This document shows positions 17,994 through 26,273 of a DNA stretch of 64,000 nt, piece after piece. The stretch's first letter is position 1. Each line of letters begins with the position of its first letter. The translations under genes were made by a program, and so were the position numbers. The stretch is taken from assembly GCF_014646215.1 (NCBI RefSeq), contig NZ_BMNA01000004.1:524125-588124 (forward strand), read 5' to 3'. Under the pieces are notes generated by a model. That model was not told where the DNA came from and searched no databases. It saw only the letters and a list, made by a program, of their open reading frames with translations. Source of the stretch: Nakamurella endophytica (GTDB lineage Bacteria; Actinomycetota; Actinomycetes; Mycobacteriales; Nakamurellaceae).

Positions 17994-18070
17994 TGGTGGC
18001 CAGGGCCGGGATCGAACCGGCGACCTTTCACTTTTCAGGCGAACGCTCGTACCAACTGAGCTACCTGGCC
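17994..18070 (-). tRNA. tRNA-Phe (GAA)
   Basis: Read on the minus strand from 18070. The acceptor arm GGCCAGG pairs with CCTGGCC. The anticodon loop is CTGAAAA on a TTCGC/GTGAA stem, giving GAA. The T-loop is GGTTCGATCC. Discriminator A (17997) is followed by an encoded CCA (17994-17996). Confidence 0.95.
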
Positions 18071-18109
18071 GTGCAGTTCGGGCCGGGTCCGAAAACGGAC
18101 CCGGCCCGG

Positions 18110-18186
18110 TGGCGACCCCGACGGGACTTGAACCCGCGACCTCCGCCGTGACAGGGCGGCGCGCTAACCAACTGCGCCACGGGGCC
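18110..18186 (-). tRNA. tRNA-Asp (GTC)
   Basis: Minus strand from 18186. The acceptor arm GGCCCCG pairs with CGGGGTC (one G-U). The anticodon stem CCGCC/GGCGG carries loop CTGTCAC, anticodon GTC. Discriminator G and an encoded CCA (18110-18112). It lies 39 bases upstream of tRNA-Phe, probably in the same transcript. Confidence 0.95.
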
Positions 18187-18248
18187 TGGAGTACTGCTGC
18201 CGTGCTGCGGTCGCCGTCCGGCCGGCCGAGGCCGACGGGCGACGCCCG

Positions 18249-18321
18249 TACCCCCAACGGGATTCGAACCCGTGCTACCGCCGTGAAAGGGCGGGGTCCT
18301 AGGCCGCTAGACGATGGGGGC
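18249..18321 (-). tRNA. tRNA-Glu (TTC)
   Basis: Minus strand from 18321. It starts GCCCCCATCGTCTAG, with anticodon stem CCGCC/GGCGG and loop CTTTCAC, giving TTC. The acceptor closes with a G-U pair at 1-72. CCA is not encoded. First gene of the Glu-Asp-Phe cluster. Confidence 0.95.
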
Positions 18322-18530
18322 TGGGTCCTGGAAGGGCCCACCCTCAACGGCTGTCCGTTGGGAGCCAGTCGAGCATACGGGATGCCCAGGTGCGGTCCAA
18401 AACCGCGCCGGCACCGCCACCGGTGGCGCCGATCGACCCCCGCGGGCGACGCCTGGGCGGGTGGAGTCCGCGGCGGGTGAGGTCCGTGGCGCCGCGCACG
18501 GCTTCCCCGGACCGCTGCCGCTCTGTTACG

Positions 18531-18625
18531 GTCCCTCCAGGTTACGAGTGCCAGCGCGTAGCCCCGGCTTGCTGGCCGGCAACCCTCCTCCGCGGTGGGG
18601 TGCCCCGGGTGAGGACCTGGTCCGG
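18531..18625 (+). promoter_or_regulatory. SAM-IV-type S-adenosylmethionine riboswitch
   Basis: The stretch from 18541 holds the conserved core of actinobacterial SAM-IV elements: GAGTGCCAGCG, then AGCCCCGGCTTGCTGGCCGG, CAACCCTCC, a CGCGGTGGGGTGCCCCGGGTGA segment (18590-18612, hairpin plus pseudoknot region) and a closing ACCTGG. P1 can form between CCAGGT (18537-18542) and ACCTGG (18615-18620). The element ends about 65 bases before the aminotransferase start, where such riboswitches control sulfur-metabolism genes. I recognised the class from memory of its consensus. Confidence 0.85.
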
Positions 18626-18661
18626 CGCGCGGTGCGCCCGGGCAAGCGCGGACCCGTCGAG

Positions 18662-18679
18662 GTCCCTGTCGGACAGGAC
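18662..18679 (+). promoter_or_regulatory. Hairpin that can mask the ribosome site of the aminotransferase gene
   Basis: GTCCCTGTC can pair with GACAGGAC just before the ATG at 18685. The AGGAC ribosome-binding sequence lies in the 3' arm. With the SAM-IV-type element upstream, this suggests translational control. The stem is short and the switching mechanism is inferred. Confidence 0.4.
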
Positions 18680-18684
18680 GCTCG

Positions 18685-20175
18685 ATGACCGTCGCACTCC
18701 ACCGGCCCGACTGGCAGATCCATCTCGCCGGGCTGGCGACCGACCGAACCACCCTCCCGCCGCCGGCGGACGCCCGGTCGCGGGCCGCCGCGCTGCCCGG
18801 GCCCGGCCGGCCGCACGCCCCGGGCCTCGAGGTGGTCGGTGCGGCGGCCCGGGTGCCGCTGGCCACCGGTGGGCACGTCGAGTACGCCAACCTGGACCAC
18901 GCCGCCTCGGCACCGGCCCTGCGGGTGGTGCGCGACGCCGTCGACACCGTGCTGGACCGGTACGCGAGCGTGCACCGCGGCGCCGGCTGGCACTCGCGGC
19001 TGTGCACGTCGCTGTACGAGGGCGCCCGCGAGCCGGTCCGCCGCTTCGTGGGCGGGCGCCCGGACGACGCCGTGGTGTTCACCCGGAACACCACCGACGC
19101 CTTCGCGCTGCTGGCGCACTGCCTGCCGCCCCGGACCACCGTGGTCGTGTTCGAGACCGAGCACCACGCGGCGCTGCTGCCGTGGGAGCGGACCGCGACC
19201 GTCGTCCGCCTCGCCGCGCCGGCCGACGCCGACGACGCCGTGGCCGCCGCCGAGGCGGCCCTCCGGCGGCGGAGTCCGGGGCCGGCCCTGCTGGTGGTGA
19301 CGGGCGCGTCGAACGTGACGGGCGAGGTCTGGCCGGTGGCCAGGCTCGCCGCGGTGGCCCGGGCGCGCGGCGCCCGGGTGGTGCTGGACGCGGCGCAGCT
19401 GGCCCCGCACCGGTCGCTGTCCGTTGCCGAGCTCGGCGTCGACTACGTGGCCGTGTCCGGTCACAAGTTGTACGCGCCGTACGGCGCCGGCGCGCTGGTC
19501 GGCCGGTCCGACTGGCTGTCGGCCGCTCCGCCCTACCTGCTGGGCGGCGGCGCCTGCGCGCTGGTCGGCGACCGGGAGACCCGCTACGCCCCGGTCCCGG
19601 CCCGCCACGAGGGCGGCACGCCGAACGTCGTCGGTGCGGTGGCGCTGGCCACCGCCTGCCACGCGCTCGGCGGCGTGGACCGCTCCCGGCTGACCGCTGT
19701 CGAAGCCGCGTTGACGGCCCGGCTCGCGGACGGCCTGGCCGCCGTGCCGGGTGTCACCGTGCACCGGCTGTGGCCGTCGGCGGACGCGATCGGCGTGGTG
19801 ACGTTCACGGTCGCCGGCCAGCCGGCGGCGGTGGTGGCCGCAGCGCTGTCCGCCGAGCACGGCATCGGCGTGCGGGACGGGGCGTTCTGCGCCCACCCGC
19901 TGGTGCGCCGGCTGCTCGGCGCGGCCGGCGACGGCGACGGTGGCTGCGGGACACCCGGCGACGTCGGACAGGCCATCCGGGCGTCCGCCGGGCTGGGCAC
20001 GTCGACCGAGCACGTGGACCGGCTGCTGCGGGCCGTCCGGTCGATCGCCGCGCACGGGCCGCGGCTGGCGTACGTGGACGTCGACGGGCGACCGGCGCCG
20101 GCCGTGGACGTCGACGGGCGACCGGCGCCGGCCGTGGACGGCCGTCCCGTACCGGCGCTGGTGCCCTGGCTGTAG
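18685..20175 (+). CDS. Class-V aminotransferase / cysteine-desulfurase-like PLP enzyme under SAM control
   Basis: A 496-residue fold-type-I PLP enzyme. After an 85-residue variable lead come YANLDHAASAPAL and TRNTTDAF near residue 130. The cofactor-binding Asp is in VLDAAQLAPH, and the PLP Schiff-base lysine is in SGHKLYAPYG (about residue 265). HEGGTPNVVGAVAL follows, typical of the SufS/NifS-like group. A sulfur-related role (cysteine desulfurase, selenocysteine or cysteine lyase) is suggested by the SAM-IV-type element directly upstream. No Cys clearly matching the SufS active-site loop is certain, though RDGAFCAHPLVRRLL (Cys near residue 402) sits at about the right place. The C-terminus ends in a duplicated 10-residue repeat. 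Confidence 0.8.
   Translation: MTVALHRPDWQIHLAGLATDRTTLPPPADARSRAAALPGPGRPHAPGLEVVGAAARVPLATGGHVEYANLDHAASAPALRVVRDAVDTVLDRYASVHRGAGWHSRLCTSLYEGAREPVRRFVGGRPDDAVVFTRNTTDAFALLAHCLPPRTTVVVFETEHHAALLPWERTATVVRLAAPADADDAVAAAEAALRRRSPGPALLVVTGASNVTGEVWPVARLAAVARARGARVVLDAAQLAPHRSLSVAELGVDYVAVSGHKLYAPYGAGALVGRSDWLSAAPPYLLGGGACALVGDRETRYAPVPARHEGGTPNVVGAVALATACHALGGVDRSRLTAVEAALTARLADGLAAVPGVTVHRLWPSADAIGVVTFTVAGQPAAVVAAALSAEHGIGVRDGAFCAHPLVRRLLGAAGDGDGGCGTPGDVGQAIRASAGLGTSTEHVDRLLRAVRSIAAHGPRLAYVDVDGRPAPAVDVDGRPAPAVDGRPVPALVPWL
20074..20133 (+). repeat. 30-bp tandem duplication at the aminotransferase C-terminus
   Basis: Two identical 30-base units (20074-20103 and 20104-20133), then a partial third. 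They encode VDVDGRPAPA twice. This is a recent in-frame duplication in a disordered tail. Confidence 0.9.
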
Positions 20176-20291
20176 CGGCCGGCCACAGGGCTGCGGCCGC
20201 CGCGCCGGACGCGGGACGGACGCCGGAGCCAGGTTCCACCACCCGACCGGGAATCGACCGTCCGGGGGCGGCACCCCGTCCCGGAACGCGC

Positions 20292-20320
20292 AGCGGCGCC
20301 GACCGCTGGTCGGCGCCGCT
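20292..20320. terminator. Bidirectional hairpin between convergent genes
   Basis: A perfect 13-bp stem, AGCGGCGCCGACC (20292-20304) and its complement (20308-20320), with a 3-base loop. It lies between the convergent aminotransferase and DHA2 transporter genes and can serve both. Confidence 0.75.
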
Positions 20321-20382
20321 GTCGTCCCGGTGACCGGGCCATCGCGCTCCGTCCCGGCGACGGGACCGAGCCGGTGGGGGGC

Positions 20383-22464
20383 TCAGAGCTGGTGGGCTCC
20401 GTCGGTCCGGCTGAGCCGGTCCTCGTCGGCCCGGAAGCGATCGAGGAGCTCCTGGACGCTCACCTTGCGGCCGTCGGTGACGGCCAGCGAGTGGGCGCCC
20501 TCCCGCTGCGCGACCTCGTCCGCCGGCGACGCGGCCGGCCGGCCGGTGCCCCCGTCGACGGCGCTGCCGTCGACCCGCGGCGATCCCGCCGGCGACGCGG
20601 CCGTTCCGTCGGCCCGCGGCGCGTCCTTCACCGGCGTGGCGGTGCCGACCGCCGCCGGGGCCGTCGCGGCCGGGTGTTCCGCCGTGGCGACCGGTGAGCC
20701 GGCTGCCGCCGCTTCCCGGTCGGTGGCCTCCGCGCCGGTCGGCGCGCCGACGCCGGCACTGAGTTCGCTGCCCGGGCCGGCCTGCCCGGCCGGCAGCGTC
20801 TCGGCCTCCAGGGAGGCCTCCTCCATCTGCCGCTCCTGCAGCGCCGACATCGTCCGCAGCGGCGTCTCCTTGATCAGCAGCACCAGCGCGAAGGCGATCG
20901 CGGCACAGATCGCGACGACCAGGAAGACGATGTGCGTCGAGTCGGCGAAGCCGGTCTGGTACGGCCGCGCGATGAGCGGGTCGACCTTCTGCAGGAACGA
21001 GGAGTCGGCGTTCAGCTGCGCACCGAGCCCGGCCAGGTACTGGCGGATGACGCCGGGGTCCTGCGAGCCGGCGGCCTTGGCCGCCGCCGCCTGGAACGCA
21101 GGGTTCCCCGACGCGGCCTGCACGGCGGCCGGCGCCTTGTCGGCCAGGGTGTTGAACAGCAGCGAGATGAACACCGCGACACCGACGGTGCCGCCGACCT
21201 GGCGGAAGAACGTCGCGGACGAGGTCGCGACGCCGATGTCCTTGGCCGGCACGACGTTCTGCACCGCGATGAGCAGGGTCTGCATGCACAGGCCCAGGCC
21301 GAACCCGATGCCCAGGAAGAAGCCGAACAACGCCCAGATCGAGGTGTCCGCACTGAGCACCTGCAGAGCGACCATCATGACCGCGAGGAGCGCCGTGCCG
21401 ATCACCGGGAAGATCTTGTAGCGGCCGGTGCGCGAGGTCAGCTGGCCGGAGACCACCGAGCCGGACATGATGCCCAGGGTCAGCGGGAGCAGGAGCAGGC
21501 CGGCCTTGGTCGGGGATGCACCCTTGACCAGCTGCAGGTACAGCGGCAGCACCAGGATGGCGCCGAACATGACCATGCCGATCACGGCGTTGGCGCCCAT
21601 GCCGAGCGAGAAGTTGCCCGCCCGGAACAGCCGCATCGGGATGAGCGCCTCGTCCTTCATGCGGATCTCGACCAGGACGAACGCGATCAGGCCCACGACG
21701 CCCAGCGCGATCAGCCCGAGCACCCGGGCGGAGCCCCAGCCCCACTCCTGGCCCTGCTCCGCCACGATCAGCAGCGGCACCAGGCCGACGATCAGCGCCA
21801 CGGCGCCCCACCAGTCGATCCGGTGGTCCCGGCGGACGTGCGGGATGTGCAGCACCTTCATCACCACGGCCAGGGCGATGATGCCGATCGGCACGTTGAC
21901 CAGGAACACCCAGCGCCAGCCGGCGAGCCACAGGATGGTGTCAGCACCGGCGAGCGAGCCGCCGACGACCGGGCCGAGCACCGACGAGGTGCCGAAGACG
22001 GCGAGGAAGTAGCCCTGGTACTTGGCCCGCTCCCGCGGCGGCACGATGTCCGCCAGGATGGCCAGCGCCAGCGAGAACAGGCCGCCGGCGCCGAGCCCCT
22101 GGAAGGCGCGGAAGGCCGCCAGCTCGTACATCGAGGTCGAGAAGCTGCAGGCGAACGAGCCCACCACGAAGATCGAGATCGCGGTGATGAACAGCGGCCG
22201 GCGGCCGTAGATGTCCGAGAGCTTGCCGTACAGCGGCGTGGTCACCGTGGAGGTGATCAGGTAGGCGGTGGTGACCCAGGCCTGGATCTCCAGGCCGTGC
22301 AGGTCGTCGGCGATGGTCCTGATCGAGGTGGACACGATCGTCTGGTCCAGGGCGGCCAGGAACATGCCCGCCATCAGGCCGAACAGGATCGTCCGGATCT
22401 GGGCGTGGGTCAGCGACACGCCGGAGGACGCGTCAGGCGGCGCCGTGGTGGAAGTGCTGGACAT
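20383..22464 (-). CDS. DHA2-family (EmrB/QacA) MFS drug efflux transporter
   Basis: A 693-residue proton-driven exporter with 14 predicted helices. Motif A is GKLSDIYGRRP in loop 2-3. The DHA2 features LDQTIVSTSIRTI in helix 1 and GPVVGGSLAG in helix 5 (motif C of exporters) are present. Helix 14 ends near residue 530. A cytoplasmic Ala/Pro-rich tail of about 150 residues follows, ending in a charged helix (VSVQELLDRFRADEDR), longer than usual. The ATG overlaps the stop of the upstream MarR gene by one base (TGATG), so regulator and pump form one operon. Likely exports a drug or toxic metabolite to which the MarR protein responds. Confidence 0.92.
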   Translation of the reverse strand: MSSTSTTAPPDASSGVSLTHAQIRTILFGLMAGMFLAALDQTIVSTSIRTIADDLHGLEIQAWVTTAYLITSTVTTPLYGKLSDIYGRRPLFITAISIFVVGSFACSFSTSMYELAAFRAFQGLGAGGLFSLALAILADIVPPRERAKYQGYFLAVFGTSSVLGPVVGGSLAGADTILWLAGWRWVFLVNVPIGIIALAVVMKVLHIPHVRRDHRIDWWGAVALIVGLVPLLIVAEQGQEWGWGSARVLGLIALGVVGLIAFVLVEIRMKDEALIPMRLFRAGNFSLGMGANAVIGMVMFGAILVLPLYLQLVKGASPTKAGLLLLPLTLGIMSGSVVSGQLTSRTGRYKIFPVIGTALLAVMMVALQVLSADTSIWALFGFFLGIGFGLGLCMQTLLIAVQNVVPAKDIGVATSSATFFRQVGGTVGVAVFISLLFNTLADKAPAAVQAASGNPAFQAAAAKAAGSQDPGVIRQYLAGLGAQLNADSSFLQKVDPLIARPYQTGFADSTHIVFLVVAICAAIAFALVLLIKETPLRTMSALQERQMEEASLEAETLPAGQAGPGSELSAGVGAPTGAEATDREAAAAGSPVATAEHPAATAPAAVGTATPVKDAPRADGTAASPAGSPRVDGSAVDGGTGRPAASPADEVAQREGAHSLAVTDGRKVSVQELLDRFRADEDRLSRTDGAHQL

Positions 22465-23168
22465 CAGTGCGCCCTCTCGGTGGCTGCGTCGTCGGTGGTG
22501 GTCGGCGCGGGGGTCGGACGGGTGGGGTCTGCGGCGGCCGGGTCGGCCCCCGCGGGCGGGCCGACGGCCGGCGGCGCTGCCGGGGCGGCGGTCGTGCCGT
22601 GGCCGGCGGGCTCGGGCCCGCGGCTCGGAGCGACCTCGTGCAGGATGCGGTCGCGGTGCTGCTCGAGACCGTCGGCGTACAGGTCGAGCAACCGGACGAA
22701 GGTGGCGCGGTCATCGGGCGACCAGCCCTGGACGACCGGGGTCAGCGCCGCGCCGCGCCGCCGGGTGTGCTCCAGGGCCTGGGCCCGTCCCGCCTTGGTG
22801 ACCCACAGGATCGAGGCCCGCCCGTCGTCGGGATCGGCCCGCCGCTCCAGCAGCCCCGCCTTGACCAGGCCGGACACCTGACGGGAGACGGTCGACGGAT
22901 CGGCGCACAGGTCGGCGGCGAGCTCGCTGGCCCGCCGGGGACCTTCCTTGTAGAGCTTGACCAGCAGCACGGTGGCGTTGAAGTCCTCGGTGCCGGTCGA
23001 CAGCCTGGCCTTGAGCCGGCCGTGGGCGCGGAGCACGGCGATCATCCGCTCGGCGATCTCGATCGAGTCCTGCACGGCAGCGGCGTCGTGGTCCGGTGCG
23101 CCATCCCCGGCAGTCCGACCGCCGCCGGCCGCGCCGGCGGCGTCGGTCGGGAGGTCCACCGCGGTCAC
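22464..23168 (-). CDS. MarR-family transcriptional regulator of the DHA2 pump
   Basis: A 234-residue regulator. The winged helix-turn-helix lies at about residues 70-150: RASELAADLCADPSTVSRQVSGLVKAGLLERRADPDDGRASILWVT matches MarR, with the wing DxR (DPDDGRAS). It has longer ends than the usual 150-residue MarR: a Gly/Ala/Asp-rich N-terminus and a 55-residue Pro/Ala-rich tail. The GTG at 23168 has AAAGGTGG 8 bases upstream. It probably represses its own operon and the pump until a ligand binds. Confidence 0.88.
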   Translation of the reverse strand: MTAVDLPTDAAGAAGGGRTAGDGAPDHDAAAVQDSIEIAERMIAVLRAHGRLKARLSTGTEDFNATVLLVKLYKEGPRRASELAADLCADPSTVSRQVSGLVKAGLLERRADPDDGRASILWVTKAGRAQALEHTRRRGAALTPVVQGWSPDDRATFVRLLDLYADGLEQHRDRILHEVAPSRGPEPAGHGTTAAPAAPPAVGPPAGADPAAADPTRPTPAPTTTDDAATERAH

Positions 23169-23533
23169 CGGACCACCTTTCCGTGCAGTGCACAACTTGT
23201 TGCTTAGACCATCTAGTTGCCGCCGGCAATCATGCTCCCGGGTGCCTGCTTGCTGCAAACACAATTCGCGCACCGTGAGCCAGGCCACGGAGCAGCCTGG
23301 CAGTGACCACCGACAGCGGGTCGCGAGCAGGCACGCGAGCCGACCGGGTCCGGACATCGGAAAGGGACGGCCGCGGCGTCCTCGGTCGACGCCGGTGCAC
23401 GTCCTCCGGTCGACGCCGATGCGCAGGCCTCGACTGCTGGCTCGACATCGGCGGCGTCCGGTCCCCGCGCCGGCAACCGGCCGCTCCGGTCACACGCAGC
23501 GGACCCCCGACGGCAGATCCCGCCCGCCAGGCG
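23169..23533 (-). promoter_or_regulatory. Promoter/operator region of the marR-DHA2 operon; no gene
   Basis: 365 bases without a gene. On the minus strand TTGCCG (23229-23224), 17 bases, then TAAGCA (23206-23201) form a possible promoter. It overlaps the inverted repeat CAAC-TT-GTTG (23193-23202), a candidate MarR operator. Farther up (about 23390-23435) CGGTCGACGCCG occurs twice in a short imperfect repeat of no clear meaning. Confidence 0.4.
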
Positions 23534-24562
23534 TCAGTGCGCGGTCCGCGCCCGGTGCAGAAGCTCGCGGGGATCCATCCGGCCCGGGCCGGTGCCGGCC
23601 CGGGACGCCGCGGTGGCCAGCGTGCGCACCAGGTGGTTCACCGGGGCGGCGAGACCGTGCAACCGCGCCTCGAGGACGATCTCGCCGTTGAGGTAGTCGG
23701 CCTCGATGGTGCCGGTCCCCCGCGCCAGGCTCTGCCGCGACGACGACCCGCCGGTGGACCCGGCGGACGGGTCGACCTCGACCTGACCGCCGCGGTGGGC
23801 GTCCCATTCGGCGTCGGGGACCCACGGGATGCCGGCCGCGTCGAGCACCTGCTCGGCCTCGGCCCGCAGCAGGCCGACCAGCTCGCGGAACGCGGCGCGG
23901 GACTCCGGTTCGTCGCCCGGCTGCGCCACCGCGTCGAGCGAGTTGACCAGGTTCCGCAGCAGCTTGGCGTACTTCCACGGCATGACGCCGGCGCGGGCGG
24001 AACCGCCCAGCCCGGCCGCGGTGAAGTCCGCGCAGATCCGTCGCAGCACCGGGTCGTCGTCCACCGGGCCGGCCGGGTAGGGGCCGATCTCGAACATCGC
24101 GGTGAGCGGAGCGCCCGGGGCCACCACCACCCCCGGCGCCTCAATGGCGGAGGGCAGGATGACGCAGGCGCCGTACACGGTGGCCCAGCGGCGGAGCGCG
24201 GCCCGCTCGTTCCGGACGCCGTTCTGCAGGCAGACCACGGGCAGCGCATCCGCGGCCACCGTCCCGTCCGGCGCGCCGGCGACGGGCAGTCCCGCGACCG
24301 CGTCGAGCAGCCCGACGGTGTCCTGGCTCTTGGTGGCGAGCAGCAGCACGTCGTCGTGGCGCAGGTCCAGCGCACCGGCGTCGACCGCGATCCCGGGCCG
24401 GACGTGCAGCTCCCGACCGGGCAGCCGCACCCGGAGCCCGTGCTCGGACACGGCACGGGCGTGCGCGCCGCGGGCCAGCAGCAGGACGTCGGCACCCTGC
24501 TCGGCCAGCCGCCCACCGACCGTCGACCCGACCGCACCGGCGCCAAGCACCACGTACCGCAT
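23534..24562 (-). CDS. 2-dehydropantoate 2-reductase (ApbA/PanE) family protein
   Basis: A 342-residue NADPH-dependent ketoreductase. The N-terminal Rossmann fold starts at once with YVVLGAGAVGSTVGGRL. LLATKSQDT (conserved Lys) and CLQNGVRNE (about residues 105-120) are family signatures. The C-terminal helical domain has KYAKLLRNLVNSLDAV, with the catalytic-type Lys and Asn. The enzyme family reduces ketopantoate in pantothenate synthesis, but many paralogues act on other 2-keto acids or are of unknown use. There is no other pan gene here, so no symbol is given. The ATG at 24562 follows GGAGGTGATC. A 10-bp tandem repeat lies directly upstream. Confidence 0.82.
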   Translation of the reverse strand: MRYVVLGAGAVGSTVGGRLAEQGADVLLLARGAHARAVSEHGLRVRLPGRELHVRPGIAVDAGALDLRHDDVLLLATKSQDTVGLLDAVAGLPVAGAPDGTVAADALPVVCLQNGVRNERAALRRWATVYGACVILPSAIEAPGVVVAPGAPLTAMFEIGPYPAGPVDDDPVLRRICADFTAAGLGGSARAGVMPWKYAKLLRNLVNSLDAVAQPGDEPESRAAFRELVGLLRAEAEQVLDAAGIPWVPDAEWDAHRGGQVEVDPSAGSTGGSSSRQSLARGTGTIEADYLNGEIVLEARLHGLAAPVNHLVRTLATAASRAGTGPGRMDPRELLHRARTAH

Positions 24563-24580
24563 GATCACCTCCGTCGACCG

Positions 24581-24640
24581 TGCCCGACAGTGCCCGACAG
24601 TGCCCGACCGTGCCCGACAGTGCCCGACCGTGCCCGACCG
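24581..24640. repeat. Six 10-bp tandem repeats upstream of the ketopantoate reductase gene
   Basis: TGCCCGACAG/TGCCCGACCG in six perfectly phased copies from 24581 to 24640, differing only at base 9. The array starts about 10 bases beyond the ribosome site of the minus-strand gene, so it lies in its leader or promoter. Confidence 0.92.
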
Positions 24641-24687
24641 TGCCCTGTCCGGTCCCCTGCCCTGTCCGCGGCGAGGGTAGCGAGCGG

Positions 24688-24722
24688 CCGCCGGCCCGCC
24701 CGCACCGGCGGTGGGCCGGCGG
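24688..24722 (-). terminator. Hairpin downstream of the second DHA2 transporter
   Basis: CCGCCGGCCC (24688-24697) pairs perfectly with GGGCCGGCGG (24713-24722) around a 15-base loop. It begins 24 bases after the transporter stop on the minus strand. Confidence 0.5.
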
Positions 24723-24746
24723 GACGGGCCGCGGACCGGCGGCGGC

Positions 24747-26201
24747 TCAGCCGTGTTCCTCGACCGACCGGGAGTCGGTGAGGGTCAGTGCGCCCAACCC
24801 GGCCACCGCGCCGACGATGACGGCGAGCACCACGAACAGGACCCGTTCGCCGTGGAAGAAGCTCTCGACCAGGCTGCTGGTCCAGACGCCGGAGGGCAGC
24901 ACCTTGATGACCAGGGTGGCGACGAGGGTGCCGACGACGGCGGTGCCCACGCTGGTGCCGACCTCCTGGGCGGCGTCGTTCAGGGCGGTGCCGAGCGACG
25001 TGCGGTTCTCCGGCATGGCATCGACCAGGGCGATCGCGCAGGTGGTCATCACGGTGCGCAGGCCGACGGTGAAGGCGACCATCGCGACGGCGATCGCCAG
25101 GTACCCGTGTTCGACGCCCCAGGCCAGGCCGGCCAGCGAGCCGGTCAGGAACACCGCGCCGACCAGGCAGGCCATCCGGTGGCCGAACCGCTTGACCAGC
25201 AACTCCGAGATCGGCGTCGCCGCCAGCATGGTCACGATCAGCGGCAGGTTCGCCAGGCCGGCCCGGACCGGACTCCAGCCGTAGGCGTACTGGAAGTGCA
25301 GGATCAGCGCGAACATCAGACCGGCCATGGCGATGGCGGTGCCGACCTGGGCGATGACGGAGCCGCGGACCGTGCCGCTGGAGAAGATGCGCAGGTCGAG
25401 CATCGGCTGCGGCGTGCGGCGCTCGTGCCACAGGAACGCGACCAGTGCCACCACCGCACCCGACGCCGACAGCCAGGTCAGCGCCGACGACCAGCCGTTG
25501 TCGACGCCGCTGGTCGCCGTGTAGCAGGCGAGCCCGATGGTGGCGGTGCTGAGCACCGCCCCGGGCACGTCGAGCCGGTCGCGGGTGAGCCCGGCCGGGT
25601 CGTCGGCGGGCACGCCGAACCGGACACCGAGGAACGCGATCAGGGCGATCGGCGCGTTGACCACCAGCAGCCACTCCCAGCGCACGTGCGCCAGCGCGGA
25701 GCCGCCGAGGATCGGGCCGAGCACGAAGCCGGCCATGCCGACGGTGATCATCACCGTCATCGCCCGCATCCGCAGCGACTGGTCGGCGAACAGCCGGAAC
25801 ACCAGCGAGTTGGTGATCGGGGCCATCATCGCCGCGCACACGCCCAGGGCGGCGCGCAGCAGGATCAGCTGGCCGATGCCGTCCACCCAGATCACCCCGA
25901 GACTGATCACCCCGAACAGCGCGAGGCCGATCAGCAGCACCCGGCGACGACCGAGCCGGTCCGCCGCCGATCCTGCCGTCAACAGCAGCCCGCCGAAGGT
26001 CAGCGAGTACGCGCCGGTCACCCACTGCAGCGCGGTGGTGCTGCCACCCAGATCGCGCCCGATCGTCGGCAACGCGATGCTCAGCAGGGTGTTGTCCACC
26101 ATCTCGACGAAGAACGCCAGGCACAGCGCCAGCAACGGGATCCAGGCCGCTCGCAGCGACGTGTACGACCGGTCGGGGCGCATCGCGACACCGATGCTCA
26201 T
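24747..26201 (-). CDS. DHA2-family MFS efflux transporter
   Basis: A 484-residue proton-linked exporter with about 14 helices. Helix 1 carries the DHA2 sequence FFVEMVDNTLLSIALPTIG. Motif A is SAADRLGRRRV, and motif C is VLGPILGGSA in helix 5. There is only a short tail (SRSVEEHG), unlike the other DHA2 gene in this window. AGAGGT precedes the ATG. It is divergent from the CsbD gene, and the shared 280-base region contains a cluster of CTGACAG palindromes. Probably drug or metabolite efflux; substrate unknown. Confidence 0.9.
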   Translation of the reverse strand: MSIGVAMRPDRSYTSLRAAWIPLLALCLAFFVEMVDNTLLSIALPTIGRDLGGSTTALQWVTGAYSLTFGGLLLTAGSAADRLGRRRVLLIGLALFGVISLGVIWVDGIGQLILLRAALGVCAAMMAPITNSLVFRLFADQSLRMRAMTVMITVGMAGFVLGPILGGSALAHVRWEWLLVVNAPIALIAFLGVRFGVPADDPAGLTRDRLDVPGAVLSTATIGLACYTATSGVDNGWSSALTWLSASGAVVALVAFLWHERRTPQPMLDLRIFSSGTVRGSVIAQVGTAIAMAGLMFALILHFQYAYGWSPVRAGLANLPLIVTMLAATPISELLVKRFGHRMACLVGAVFLTGSLAGLAWGVEHGYLAIAVAMVAFTVGLRTVMTTCAIALVDAMPENRTSLGTALNDAAQEVGTSVGTAVVGTLVATLVIKVLPSGVWTSSLVESFFHGERVLFVVLAVIVGAVAGLGALTLTDSRSVEEHG

Positions 26202-26273
26202 GGAGGTACCTCTTCCGCATCAGGCGGGGCGGACCACCCGGCCCCGACATCTGCGATCACCGTGCGCCGCGCC

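Noticed and set aside
17685..19139. N-terminal extension of the methyltransferase frame through the tRNA cluster
   Set aside because: The frame stays open across three tRNA genes and the SAM-IV-type element, so it cannot be coding there. The start is placed at 17684.
24581..24640. CRISPR-like array
   Set aside because: The six units are adjacent 10-bp copies without spacers, and no cas gene is present. It is a simple tandem repeat.
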